From positions 1-13,741 of the forward strand of contig CAYXGE010000050.1 of the NCBI GenBank assembly GCA_964464435.1: a DNA stretch of 13,741 nt. The letters run 5' to 3'. The position numbers and the translations under genes were made by a program. How positions within the stretch are numbered: the stretch's first letter is position 1; each line of letters begins with the position of its first letter. The notes under the pieces were generated by a model. It was not told the DNA's origin and searched no databases. It was given only the letters and a program-made list of their open reading frames with translations. Shown here one piece after another: positions 1 through 6,886 of the stretch. Source of the DNA: CAYXGE01 sp964464435 (GTDB lineage: Bacteria; Pseudomonadota; Gammaproteobacteria; Burkholderiales; Methylophilaceae).

Positions 1-656
1 GGCGTGCATTGTTGGGTGCCGTCTGTACCTGTTACTGAGGCAATGGCGCTAAAGGTGTCACTGAGTTCACAAGCGAGCCGGTATGCCATCATGCCTCCGT
101 TAGACATGCCCGTGGCGTAAATGCGGCTGGGGTTAATATTGGCTTTGGTTTTAATATCGGCAACAAGCGCTTTAATAAACCCTACGTCGTCTATTTGCGC
201 ATCTCGTGCTTTGCCACAGCAAATGCCTGCATTCCAAGTGGCCAGCTTACCTTTGGGCAAACGACTATACCCATTAGGAAACACGGCAATAAAGCCCGCT
301 TGCTCTGATTTTGAAATGAGTTGGTAGTGCTCATCATTGGCTTGGTAGTGCATATTGCCACCACCACCGTGTAACGCTACCACCATTGGCACTGATTGGC
401 TGGGCTGGTAGCTTTTGGGGATGTGCACAAAATATTGGCGCGTTTGGTGTTGGTGTTGTAGGCTAAAGGTGTAATCACCCGCTGTTAGCGGCGCGCTGTG
501 TCGCTGAGTTTGCTGGGGTTGGCGTGCCTCTCGCTTTTGTTGTAAAAGCTCACGCAAACGCCCTTCTGCTGAGGTGCTACTACTAAATACCGTGCCCAAT
601 ATAAAAATACTTAAGATTAAAATTAGGCTGCTTGTTGGTTTTGAATTTAGGCGCAT
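1..656 (-). CDS. LpqC / PHB-depolymerase-type secreted esterase, 3' end missing
   Basis: About 218 codons are present; the reading frame is open to the left edge, so the C-terminus lies outside the window. The ATG at 656-654 is preceded by a clear Shine-Dalgarno (AAAGGTGG, complement of 661-668). Residues 1-30 form a signal peptide ending in STSA. The mature part has VVALHGGGG near residues 93-101 (oxyanion-hole HGGG region), then WNAGICCG, typical of the LpqC/feruloyl-esterase/PHB-depolymerase branch of alpha/beta hydrolases. The nucleophile elbow GMSNGG places the catalytic Ser at residue 185. The Asp and His of the triad are expected in the missing part. Likely role: periplasmic or extracellular hydrolysis of an ester. 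The substrate cannot be read from sequence, and a true polyhydroxyalkanoate depolymerase is only one option. The family call is firm; the substrate is not. Confidence 0.88.
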   Translation of the reverse strand, partial: MRLNSKPTSSLILILSIFILGTVFSSSTSAEGRLRELLQQKREARQPQQTQRHSAPLTAGDYTFSLQHQHQTRQYFVHIPKSYQPSQSVPMVVALHGGGGNMHYQANDEHYQLISKSEQAGFIAVFPNGYSRLPKGKLATWNAGICCGKARDAQIDDVGFIKALVADIKTKANINPSRIYATGMSNGGMMAYRLACELSDTFSAIASVTGTDGTQQCT

Positions 657-857
657 ATGAACCACCTTTTAGCATTTAAAATTGACTAATACCATGCCAT
701 CTAAACGCTGTGTTTGTGATTTTGTTTACAAGTGATGTTGAAATATCAGGCTATTAGGCTGGGGCAGACCATGTCATATACCCGCTTAATGCTAATGCTT
801 AAATGATAATAGCGGGCAGACTACGATTTTGCACACTAACCAAGGCAATTAAGCGAT

Positions 858-885
858 AAAAAAGGGAGCAAAAGCTCCCATTTTT
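858..885 (-). terminator. Intrinsic terminator after the PEP-CTERM gene
   Basis: The stem GGGAGC (864-869) pairs with GCTCCC (874-879) around a four-base loop. On the minus strand it is followed by six U (complement of 858-863), so it ends the PEP-CTERM transcript about 30 bases after its stop codon. The plus strand also has a U-run (881-885), so it may work in both directions. Confidence 0.85.
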
Positions 886-912
886 ATTTATGTACGATTT
901 AAATTTTAAAAT

Positions 913-1509
913 TTAGTTTTTACGACGACGCGCCGCAAAACCAACTATACCAAGCCCAGCAAGCATCATTGCTAAAGTTTCTGGCTCTGGAATTGGTGCC
1001 GCAACAAATCTTACGCCAACAACAAAGTCATCATAATCCGCATCACTTCTAAAACTATCGTTAAAGCCAAGAATGTAATCAAAGCTGCCGTAATGGTTGG
1101 TTTGGCCATCTATAATAGCAAAGCCCAACACAGAAGTTTGAGTTTGGCCGTTACTAAATACGCCACCTTTATCATCAGAGAACGTAAAGCTGATAATGCC
1201 AGGCCCAACTTGTTTTGAAATGGTTGTACCTAGTGAGTTGGTTTCTAATAGCGCGTTGTTTAAGGATAGTGAATACTTATTGACATAACTACTTTCTTGG
1301 CCTAGAAAAGTAGCATAAAAAGTACCCGCTTCTTTGGCTGAAAGTGCACCAAATGAACCTCTGCTCAACAACCCTGTGACAAATGCTGGTTGGCCACTGT
1401 AACCGGCAAATCTTGGTATTGGGGTTTTATTGACAATGGTTAGACCGCTAGTTGCATTCGCTACACCAACAAGTGACCATAATAAAAGACTAAGTGCAAA
1501 ACGTTTCAT
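913..1509 (-). CDS. PEP-CTERM sorting-domain exported protein
   Basis: A 198-residue exported protein. Residues 1-19 are a Sec signal peptide (MKRFALSLLLWSLVGVANA). The C-terminus is a textbook PEP-CTERM signal: IPEPET around residue 173, a hydrophobic helix and a basic ARRRKN tail. In this family an exosortase (EpsH/XrtA type) recognises and cleaves the tail at the cell envelope, usually in strains that make exopolysaccharide. Just before it, residues near 152-166 contain DADYDDFVVGVRFV, resembling the acidic D-x-D-D-x-V-V motif of DUF4114-like beta domains. The middle is Gly/Ser/Asn-rich, as expected of a beta-sandwich surface protein. No exosortase gene is in the window. The Shine-Dalgarno AGGA sits 5 bases before the ATG and is masked by a possible long-range hairpin (1511-1590). 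Function is unknown beyond surface location. Confidence 0.93.
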   Translation of the reverse strand: MKRFALSLLLWSLVGVANATSGLTIVNKTPIPRFAGYSGQPAFVTGLLSRGSFGALSAKEAGTFYATFLGQESSYVNKYSLSLNNALLETNSLGTTISKQVGPGIISFTFSDDKGGVFSNGQTQTSVLGFAIIDGQTNHYGSFDYILGFNDSFRSDADYDDFVVGVRFVAAPIPEPETLAMMLAGLGIVGFAARRRKN

Positions 1510-1510
1510 G

Positions 1511-1590
1511 ACAGTCCTACCCTATTTTAAAAAATATGGATATATTGTCATACAGAAAGGACTATTTGTTCTATAGACCATTAGGACTGT
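1511..1590 (-). promoter_or_regulatory. Inverted repeat that would mask the PEP-CTERM gene's ribosome binding site
   Basis: On the minus-strand transcript, ACAGTCCTA (complement of 1582-1590) is a perfect 9-base complement of TAGGACTGT (complement of 1511-1519). The second arm contains the Shine-Dalgarno and lies one base from the ATG. Pairing over the 62-base loop would block translation initiation. That the transcript starts upstream of 1590 is assumed, since no convincing promoter hexamers were found. The 322 bases between 1510 and 1832 hold this element, the divergent upstream regions and nothing else I can support. Confidence 0.4.
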
Positions 1591-1832
1591 TTAAAATATT
1601 AAAACTGTCACATATTGAATGATGGTCACTAATTTGGCCAGACTGAGTAGTTTTGGCGCATAAAGCGTGTCTTAAACTTATTTCAAATTGCATCTTATTC
1701 ATATCGGTTCATTAAAACAATGGCCCGTTCGGGTGAATGGCAAATCGCTGCATGTTAAACATCACTTCTTTTTTTGAATGTTTTGGTTTGTATAGCGTCT
1801 ACAAAAGGTGTTTGTTAAAAGTGTGTGTTCTC

Positions 1833-2168
1833 ATGAAAAGTATTTTGTCTGTTTTATTGTTGCTTGTTACTTACTCACAATCGGTGCTTGCGCAAGATAG
1901 CGAGTTTGCACAATTCCTCAACATACCTTATTCGCAGGCCAGGTCATTGCTATTGCAACAGGGCTGGCAAGTGGTGCGTAACCCGCGTATTGATGAAAGC
2001 AGTATGGTTGCCCAAAATGTGCATATAACGCAATTTGAAGAGGTGTTAGATTGCATCTCTATGGAGCGCGACCAATGCCAGTTTGTATTGGCCAAAGGTA
2101 AGCACGTTGTGGTAGTAACCACTAAAGATAAAACATTTACGGTGGAATCTATTAAAAGGCAGCGTTAG
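1833..2168 (+). CDS. Small exported protein, PASTA-like fold suspected
   Basis: The reading frame is open from 1737, but the signal peptide begins at the ATG at 1833 (MKSILSVLLL...SVLA, cleavage near residue 20), giving 111 residues. An in-frame GTG at 1821 with AAAGGTG (1804-1810) about 10 bases upstream is an alternative start and adds four residues. The mature part begins with IPYSQARSLLLQQGWQVV (residues 31-48), the small-helix-then-strand pattern seen in PASTA-like domains and in many small periplasmic proteins. Two cysteines (74 and 82) lie seven residues apart and could form a disulfide after export. The end is strand-rich (FVLAKGKHVVVVTT). It is transcribed away from the PEP-CTERM gene. 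I do not recognise a named family; the PASTA resemblance is a pattern judgement. Confidence 0.75.
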   Translation: MKSILSVLLLLVTYSQSVLAQDSEFAQFLNIPYSQARSLLLQQGWQVVRNPRIDESSMVAQNVHITQFEEVLDCISMERDQCQFVLAKGKHVVVVTTKDKTFTVESIKRQR

Positions 2169-2383
2169 TAATTAGAAAGTAGAGCTATTCAGGATTTACA
2201 TACAAACGATAAACAATATGCTGTTTGGTATATACTGAATTACCTATTTAAGCAGATTTTTGTTGCATATTTAGGCTTAAAATGAAATCACTATAAAAAG
2301 ACGCCATTGAAGATTGTTAGGCGCAACAGCAGGCTGATGAAAACATCCGCCGTTTAGAGGACGAAGTAAAAAAGGAGACTGTC

Positions 2384-2626
2384 ATGAAAACTAAATTAGT
2401 TTGTTTGTTGATGTTTTTTTCTGCCACTGCTTTTGCTCAAACTGCAACCACCAATGAGCAAGAGTGGGAAGGCGCAACGATTCAATTACCTAGTGAAAAC
2501 GTTGCTGGGACGCAAAGTGCGCTAGATGCAGATGCTCAGCTTGAGTTAAGCCAACCTTGGTTTTATGGCCGTGATGACAGCGACACCATAACAGGCCGCA
2601 AGCGTTTAGATTTGAGTATTGACTAA
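2384..2626 (+). CDS. Small exported protein of unknown function
   Basis: An 80-residue protein with a strong Shine-Dalgarno (AAGGAG, then ACTGTC, then ATG). Residues 1-18 are a signal peptide (MKTKLVCLLMFFSATAFA) cleaved before QTATTNEQ. The mature part of about 62 residues is hydrophilic and acidic, without cysteine or any motif I recognise. It ends in a short Trp/Tyr segment (QPWFYGRDDSD) and a basic patch (GRKRLDL). It is probably periplasmic or secreted. The bases directly upstream (2282-2383) read in the same frame as a hydrophilic peptide broken by two stop codons; see findings. Short length means the call rests on the ribosome binding site and signal peptide. Confidence 0.72.
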   Translation: MKTKLVCLLMFFSATAFAQTATTNEQEWEGATIQLPSENVAGTQSALDADAQLELSQPWFYGRDDSDTITGRKRLDLSID

Positions 2627-2651
2627 CTATTTGCAACAAAACACTGAATAT

Positions 2652-2673
2652 GGTGCACCTTAAACGGTGCACC
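2652..2673. terminator. Hairpin between two convergent genes, weak terminator
   Basis: GGTGCACC (2652-2659) repeats exactly at 2666-2673; each copy is self-complementary, so the two form an 8-bp stem around TTAAAC. It lies between the small exported protein (+) and the bestrophin gene (-). Neither strand has a U-run directly after the stem, so termination may be weak or the element may serve as a protein-binding dyad. Confidence 0.4.
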
Positions 2674-2694
2674 TAGCAAACACTTAAACGGTTT

Positions 2695-3558
2695 TTATAG
2701 CAGTTCTTCTATATGCTTTTTAATATTGGCTGATATTTTCTTAGTGGGTAAATCGTTGTCATCACCACCAAATGGATCTTCAATTTCTTCTGCAATCAGT
2801 TCTAAACTTGCTAACACATAAAATATAAACACCACCACAGGTATGACGTAATAACCTAAGCTAAACACATAGCCAAAGGGTAAAGTCATAATATAAAAGA
2901 AGATAAACTTTTTAATAAACACACTGTAAGAATAAGGAATAGGCGTATTTTTAATGCGCTCGCACGCGCCGCAAATGTCAGTAAAAGATTGTAGTTCGGC
3001 ATTGATGATAAAAAATTGGTCACCTGTGATATTGCCAGTTTTGTATAAATCATTGGTTTTTTGAAACAGTTGTTTGGCGATTTGGTTAGGGTGGTGTTTG
3101 TGATGGTCCAAGTCTAAATCTAAGCCTTCAAACAGCTCTTGGCCTACTTCTTCATTAGATAGGTGTTTTGAAAGTACGGCTGCATAAGCTGGGATGACTT
3201 TTCTGAAATAGGCTTTGTCGTTTTCATCTGTTAAATAAGCAGCAAGTTTTAGCGCTAAATTACGGCTATTATTCACTAATGCGCCCCAGAGTTTACGGCC
3301 CTCCCACCAGCGTTCATAGGCGGTATTGGTACGGTAGGCAAGCAATAGTGATAATACAAAACCGATAGAGGTGTGCATGATGGGGATGTTTTTTACATGG
3401 CTGTTTTCAGAGAGTTTCCAAAACTCTATTTCTAGGTAGGCAATACCCCCTGCGTATAGCCCGATAAATATCATCATGGGAATCAGTTGCCTAAAGGTAT
3501 CTGCCTCATGAAAGCGAAAGATAAAGGTTATCCAGTCTTTTGGGTTGTATTGAATCAT
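2695..3558 (-). CDS. Bestrophin-family (YneE/UPF0187) ion channel
   Basis: A 287-residue integral membrane protein of normal length for bacterial bestrophins. Hallmarks in order: transmembrane segment near 25-45, then 57-75, followed by RTNTAYERWWEGRKLWG (76-92), which is highly conserved; RIKNTPIPYSY (201-211) leading into membrane helices near 213-252; and EEIEDPFG (257-264), the conserved acidic cluster after the last helix. Bacterial homologues form pentameric channels; characterised members conduct anions or, in Klebsiella, Na+. Which ion passes here cannot be told. The start at 3558 has only a weak upstream AGG. The gene stands alone, convergent with the exported protein on its left and divergent from the one on its right. 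A histidine-rich stretch (DHHKHHP, 151-157) lies in the cytosolic region. Confidence 0.92.
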   Translation of the reverse strand: MIQYNPKDWITFIFRFHEADTFRQLIPMMIFIGLYAGGIAYLEIEFWKLSENSHVKNIPIMHTSIGFVLSLLLAYRTNTAYERWWEGRKLWGALVNNSRNLALKLAAYLTDENDKAYFRKVIPAYAAVLSKHLSNEEVGQELFEGLDLDLDHHKHHPNQIAKQLFQKTNDLYKTGNITGDQFFIINAELQSFTDICGACERIKNTPIPYSYSVFIKKFIFFYIMTLPFGYVFSLGYYVIPVVVFIFYVLASLELIAEEIEDPFGGDDNDLPTKKISANIKKHIEELL

Positions 3559-3769
3559 AGCGCCTGTTGCATGTGAATTGTTGTTTGAGAGTATAGCATG
3601 CGCCTTTGCTGACGCTTTTTACATGACATTTTTAATAGGGTTACAAATGCGGTTTTTCAAGCCCATTGAACTTATGTAAGTTAGCCCACACTAACGCCTT
3701 TATTAAAAATATTTACACCAAAAGTGTAGATAATTTTTTGTTGCCAAAAGCCACTTAAAGGAGATTTAT

Positions 3770-4165
3770 ATGCGTTTATTTGTTGCGTTGTTGATGTTTT
3801 GTTTGGGCAGTGTTGCCAGTGCAAATACCTCTAAACCCAGTATTAATTTACAAAACTTAGCTTTGCAAAAAGCTTATATTCAAGCGATTGATTGCCGTTC
3901 ACCGCAAAAAGTGAGCAGTTTAATTAGTAGTGCCATTAAGCAGGCAGATAATTATGCCGCCAAGGCTAACAACGCTAGCGTGCTTGAAGAAATCATGGTG
4001 AATAATCCACCCTGCTTTATTCAGGCACTGAATCAATTGCCTGCTAAAGCATGCCTGCAATTTAAAGAACAGTATATAGAAGAAACATTTTTTTATCCGC
4101 GTGATGATATTAAGCAAGCCTTAGCTACTGCCAAAAACTATAGTAAGAGTTGTATTGCTAGCTAG
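3770..4165 (+). CDS. Exported four-cysteine protein of unknown function
   Basis: A 131-residue protein with strong AAAGGAG seven bases before the ATG. Residues 1-18 are a signal peptide (…LGSVASA, cleavage before NTSK). The mature region is predicted helical and carries four cysteines at 42, 82, 95 and 128, which could make two disulfides in the periplasm. No motif ties it to a family I know. The upstream gap has a small dyad (TACAC 3714-3718 with GTGTA 3724-3728) that may be an operator or chance. A hairpin cluster with a terminator follows the gene, so it is probably monocistronic. Confidence 0.78.
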   Translation: MRLFVALLMFCLGSVASANTSKPSINLQNLALQKAYIQAIDCRSPQKVSSLISSAIKQADNYAAKANNASVLEEIMVNNPPCFIQALNQLPAKACLQFKEQYIEETFFYPRDDIKQALATAKNYSKSCIAS

Positions 4166-4177
4166 CCCTTTCTTTTG

Positions 4178-4247
4178 CCTTGCAAGCTTAAACCCCTAGC
4201 ACACTTAACGTTAACTTTTGAGTTAGTTAAGTATTGAGCTTGCAGGG
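4178..4247 (+). repeat. Nested inverted repeat downstream of the four-cysteine protein gene
   Basis: An outer stem of 11 bp pairs 4178-4188 with 4237-4247 (TGCAAGCT with AGCTTGCA plus flanking bases, one G-U). Inside it CTTAAC (4204-4209) pairs with GTTAAG (4226-4231), and TAAC (4212-4215) with GTTA (4222-4225). Its right arm overlaps the left arm of the terminator that follows, so the two structures exclude each other. Confidence 0.5.
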
Positions 4248-4261
4248 CATCCCCTGTTTTT
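4243..4261 (+). terminator. Intrinsic terminator after the four-cysteine protein gene
   Basis: CAGGG (4243-4247) pairs with CCCTG (4252-4256) over a CATC loop and is followed by five T. The stem is short but GC-rich. It separates the exported protein gene from the His-rich/MFS operon. Confidence 0.55.
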
Positions 4262-4315
4262 ACAACGTGTATTAACAAAACCTTGTAATTTCTTAATATT
4301 TTGTGCCGTTGCTAC

Positions 4316-4344
4316 TTGTAAACTTGGCGTATCAGGTTTAACTT
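4316..4344 (+). promoter_or_regulatory. Possible promoter of the His-rich/ABM/MFS operon
   Basis: TTGTAA at 4316-4321 and TAACTT at 4339-4344 are separated by 17 bases. The match to the sigma70 consensus is partial. It would give a leader of roughly 50 bases before the ATG at 4404. No other pair in this gap is better. Confidence 0.3.
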
Positions 4345-4403
4345 AACACAAAGCACTTAGCTTTGTAGTTGTCACCTATAACCCAAATTTTGAGGAGCAT
4401 TTT

Positions 4404-4754
4404 ATGGCACACACTTGTCACCAGCACGATAACCATACCCACCAACACGGTAAAGACTGTGGCCATGTTGCTGTGAAGCATGAGGGTCACGTGGATTATC
4501 TACATGATGGGCATTTACACCATATGCACGGCGACCATGTCGATGAGCATAGTATTGCAGTGAGCGCACAAAATCCTGAGGCATGCACGCCAACTCACCA
4601 ATGTGCTGGCCACAGCGCGGACCATGTGCATGGCCCAAATTGCGGCCACCCTGCCGTTCCGCATGGCGACCATGTCGATTATTTGGTGGATGGGCATTTG
4701 CATCATCCACATGGCAATCACTGCGACGACCACGGCAAACTAGACTTAGCTTAA
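4404..4754 (+). CDS. Histidine-rich metal-binding protein with internal duplication
   Basis: A 116-residue cytosolic protein (no signal peptide) with 29 histidines and 6 cysteines. GAGGAG lies 7 bases before the ATG. Two copies of a 32-residue unit (18-49 and 79-110) share 22 identical residues, around the pattern CGHxAVxH..HVDYLxDGHLHHxHGxH. The linker has EACTPTHQCAGH. I recognise this as a small conserved proteobacterial family usually annotated only as hypothetical. The spacing of His, Cys and Asp strongly suggests binding of several Zn, Ni, Co or Cu ions, as a buffer, chaperone or sensor; the metal is inferred, not shown. It is the first gene of a tight operon, 18 bases before the ABM-fold gene. 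No clean Zur-type box was found upstream. Confidence 0.88.
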   Translation: MAHTCHQHDNHTHQHGKDCGHVAVKHEGHVDYLHDGHLHHMHGDHVDEHSIAVSAQNPEACTPTHQCAGHSADHVHGPNCGHPAVPHGDHVDYLVDGHLHHPHGNHCDDHGKLDLA

Positions 4755-4772
4755 TTTTCTTAGGAAATCCAG

Positions 4773-5138
4773 ATGGCGACTAACGACACCTGCTGCACTA
4801 TTGTGCCTTACTTTAATGTTTCAAACGAACACATGCCAGCTTTTAAAGCCATCTGTGCCCAGTTTGTGGCTAAAACACAAACAGAGCCAAAATGCTTATT
4901 TTACGGCTTTAGTTTTCATGGCAACGAGGCGCATTGCAGAGAGGGCTATGAAGATGCAGAAGGCGTGTTAGCGCATTTGGATAATGTGGGTGCAATTTTA
5001 AATGAAGCATTAAAAATTTCCGAATTAACCCGTTTAGAAATTCATGGCCCTGAGTCTGAACTTGCTAAATTAAGAAGCCCTTTAGCCGCATTGAATCCAA
5101 AGTTTTTTGTGCTTGAATTCGGTTTTAGACGCCCTTAA
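4773..5138 (+). CDS. ABM-like (dimeric alpha/beta barrel) small protein
   Basis: A 121-residue protein with TAGGAAA upstream of the ATG. The layout fits the antibiotic-biosynthesis-monooxygenase/YgiN-like ferredoxin fold: a first strand (IVPYFNV, 10-16), a helix (MPAFKAICAQFVAKT), a strand (CLFYGFSF, 41-48), then CREGYEDAEGVLAHLDNVG (55-73), the helix characteristic of these proteins, and a final strand (FFVLEFGF). Cysteines at 7, 8, 28, 41 and 55 are many for this fold; with the His-rich neighbour they suggest metal or thiol chemistry, but this is inference. Family members include quinol monooxygenases and many uncharacterised proteins; a catalytic role is not proven. It ends 2 bases before the transporter's start codon. 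Confidence 0.75.
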   Translation: MATNDTCCTIVPYFNVSNEHMPAFKAICAQFVAKTQTEPKCLFYGFSFHGNEAHCREGYEDAEGVLAHLDNVGAILNEALKISELTRLEIHGPESELAKLRSPLAALNPKFFVLEFGFRRP

Positions 5139-5140
5139 TC

Positions 5141-6337
5141 TTGCCTAACAATTCCCTTCAACTTCAGCGCTTAAAAGTGCTGTTTGCAGGCATTTGCAGC
5201 CTCATTTTATGCATGGGCATTGCGCGTTTTGCTTATACCCCACTGTTGCCCTTAATGATGCAACAAGCTGGTTTATCTCATGAAAACGGTGGTTGGCTAG
5301 CCGCGATTAATTATACCGGTTATTTAACAGGGGTCGTTTCTGCCTCGCTCATCAGCCGCGCTACGCTTAAACTACATATTTACCGTTGGGGTATGGTGTT
5401 GGCTGTACTTACCACCGTGATGATGGGATTGAGTAGCAATTTTTATATATGGGCATTTTCGCGCTTTATTGCTGGCTTATCTACTGCGGCTGGGTTAATG
5501 ATAGGTAGTGGCTTAATCTTAAACTGGCTAATGCGTAACAACCACAAGCATGAGTTAGGGATTCATTTTTCTGGCATTGGATTTGGTATTGTAGTCTGCT
5601 CTATCGCCGCCATTGCCATGAAACATCAACTGTCTTGGGACATACAGTGGTACATACTCACAGGCTTAGCTTGCATACTACTGATACCCTCTTTGGCTTG
5701 GTTTCCGCCTGTGCTTAAAGATGAATCGACACACAACAGCCAGCCCCACATGCAACATGCGCCACCTAATGCCAAATTTATGCGCCTATTTTTAGCCGCC
5801 TACGCCTGCGCGGGTTTTGGTTACGTCATTACTGCTACTTTTATTGTTGCCATAGTCAACAATATACCAACCCTTGCTAATCAAGGTAGCTGGGTGTTTT
5901 TGGTGATTGGCTTAGTTGCAGCGCCTTCTTGCGTAGCTTGGGATGTAATAGCACGTAAAATTGGCGATGTTAACGCATTAATGCTAGCCGCTTTTATTGA
6001 GGTATTGGGCATTATTGCGCCGACTTTGGGCTTAGGGTTGTCGGGTGCGTTGATTGGCGCTTTGCTATATGGTGCTACTAGCATTGCAATTGTCAGCCTA
6101 ACGCTCACGATGGCAGGCCGTTATTACCCCGCACAACCCGCAAAAATGATGAGCAAAATGACCATTTGCTATGGTGTGGCACAAATTGTTGGCCCCGCCT
6201 TAACAGGTTGGTTAGCAGACAGTTTCGGCGGTTATGAGATAGGGCTCTACATAGCCGCAGGCATCATGGCTATAGCTTGTGTATTGTTTTACCTAATGCG
6301 TAAAGTACAAACTTTAGATGCACTGGCAGTGCCATAA
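5141..6337 (+). CDS. YbfB/YjiJ-family MFS transporter
   Basis: A 398-residue, 12-helix major facilitator. The start is a TTG at 5141, two bases after the previous stop. It has no good Shine-Dalgarno, so translation is probably coupled. The TTG is chosen because the first helix (VLFAGICSLILCMGIARFAYTPLLPLM, split over residues 14-40) needs it; family members share MGIxRFAYTPLLPLM here. A later motif, IARFAYTPLLP then GWLAAINYTGYLTG (50-63), is typical of the family. The central cytosolic loop (near 192-212, HNSQPHMQHAPPN) is histidine-containing. The substrate of this family is unknown. Placement behind a His-rich protein and an ABM-fold protein makes export of a metal, metal complex or toxic small molecule plausible, but this is inferred from context only. 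No obvious terminator follows. Confidence 0.88.
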   Translation: MPNNSLQLQRLKVLFAGICSLILCMGIARFAYTPLLPLMMQQAGLSHENGGWLAAINYTGYLTGVVSASLISRATLKLHIYRWGMVLAVLTTVMMGLSSNFYIWAFSRFIAGLSTAAGLMIGSGLILNWLMRNNHKHELGIHFSGIGFGIVVCSIAAIAMKHQLSWDIQWYILTGLACILLIPSLAWFPPVLKDESTHNSQPHMQHAPPNAKFMRLFLAAYACAGFGYVITATFIVAIVNNIPTLANQGSWVFLVIGLVAAPSCVAWDVIARKIGDVNALMLAAFIEVLGIIAPTLGLGLSGALIGALLYGATSIAIVSLTLTMAGRYYPAQPAKMMSKMTICYGVAQIVGPALTGWLADSFGGYEIGLYIAAGIMAIACVLFYLMRKVQTLDALAVP

Positions 6338-6389
6338 CCCCCTAATCAAACATTTATTAAATCAGGCTGTACAGCACTGCTTTCATCCA

Positions 6390-6659
6390 CTACGACTTGC
6401 ATTGTACTGAGATGTGATGTCTAGGGTGCATGTAAAAACCATCGCCTGCATCTGGATACACTTCTTTGTAGTGATCTAATATTTTGTAGTTATTTGCACA
6501 CAACTCACTGGCTTTGGCTTTGCACTCTTCTAAACTGCTATTAAATTCACTACAAGTCAGCTTAAAAGCTTGGTTACCATTACTTTCAATGGGCTGTGAT
6601 TGCACACTCGCGCAAGAGATGAGCAATATCATGGGTAAAAAACGCATTGTTTTCTTCAT
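6390..6659 (-). CDS. Small cysteine-rich lipoprotein
   Basis: The ATG at 6659 is chosen over one at 6686 because AAGGAG lies 7 bases before it and because it begins a proper signal peptide (MKKTMRFLPMILLIS). The lipobox L-I-S-C puts the lipidated Cys at residue 16 of 89. The mature part has four more cysteines in the pattern TC..(8)..EEC-KAKASELC ... VQC, matching small proteobacterial lipoproteins with C..C..KA..LC..NY and a C-terminal basic-strand-QCK ending. Ser at +2 or Asp avoidance could not be assessed beyond the visible Ala17, which favours outer-membrane sorting. It is convergent with the MFS gene and divergent from the zinc-finger-like miniprotein. Function unknown. Confidence 0.75.
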   Translation of the reverse strand: MKKTMRFLPMILLISCASVQSQPIESNGNQAFKLTCSEFNSSLEECKAKASELCANNYKILDHYKEVYPDAGDGFYMHPRHHISVQCKS

Positions 6660-6809
6660 TTTTATCTCCTTTTGCAAATTTTTCATTTATTTGTAACATT
6701 AGTGTGGTAGCAAAATACCACAGTAATATAGTCGGCTATTTTTTGCTAAAGTTGCGTGAATTTTTTGTGACAATTTTCATACCCTTCACCTCGGCTTGTT
6801 TGGATTGTT

Positions 6810-6836
6810 TTGCCATGGTGATAGTGCTAGTATGAT
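6810..6836 (+). promoter_or_regulatory. Possible promoter of the zinc-finger-like miniprotein
   Basis: TATGAT at 6831-6836 is a good -10 hexamer. The best -35 match, TTGCCA at 6810-6815, is only 15 bases away, shorter than ideal. The start codon at 6887 lies about 50 bases downstream. Confidence 0.3.
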
Positions 6837-6886
6837 TTGCGATAGGGATACAAGTTAATTGAATGTACTGCAACCAAAGGACACGT

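Noticed and set aside
121..327. Plus-strand 68-residue frame
   Set aside because: It lies wholly inside the esterase gene on the other strand, which has a nucleophile elbow and a signal peptide.
1502..2390. Shared GACTGTCATGAAA at the starts of the PEP-CTERM gene and the 2384 gene
   Set aside because: A short match around two start codons of signal-peptide genes; probably chance, with no further similarity upstream.
4368..4382. Possible Zur box before the His-rich gene (GTTGTC-ACC-TATAAC)
   Set aside because: The right half matches the known half-site, but the left half and the three-base spacer do not.
4402..4710. Minus-strand 102-residue frame and other frames opposite the His-rich gene
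   Set aside because: The repetitive CAT/CAC codons of the His-rich gene open other frames by composition. They lack ribosome binding sites, and the plus-strand frame has clear family conservation.
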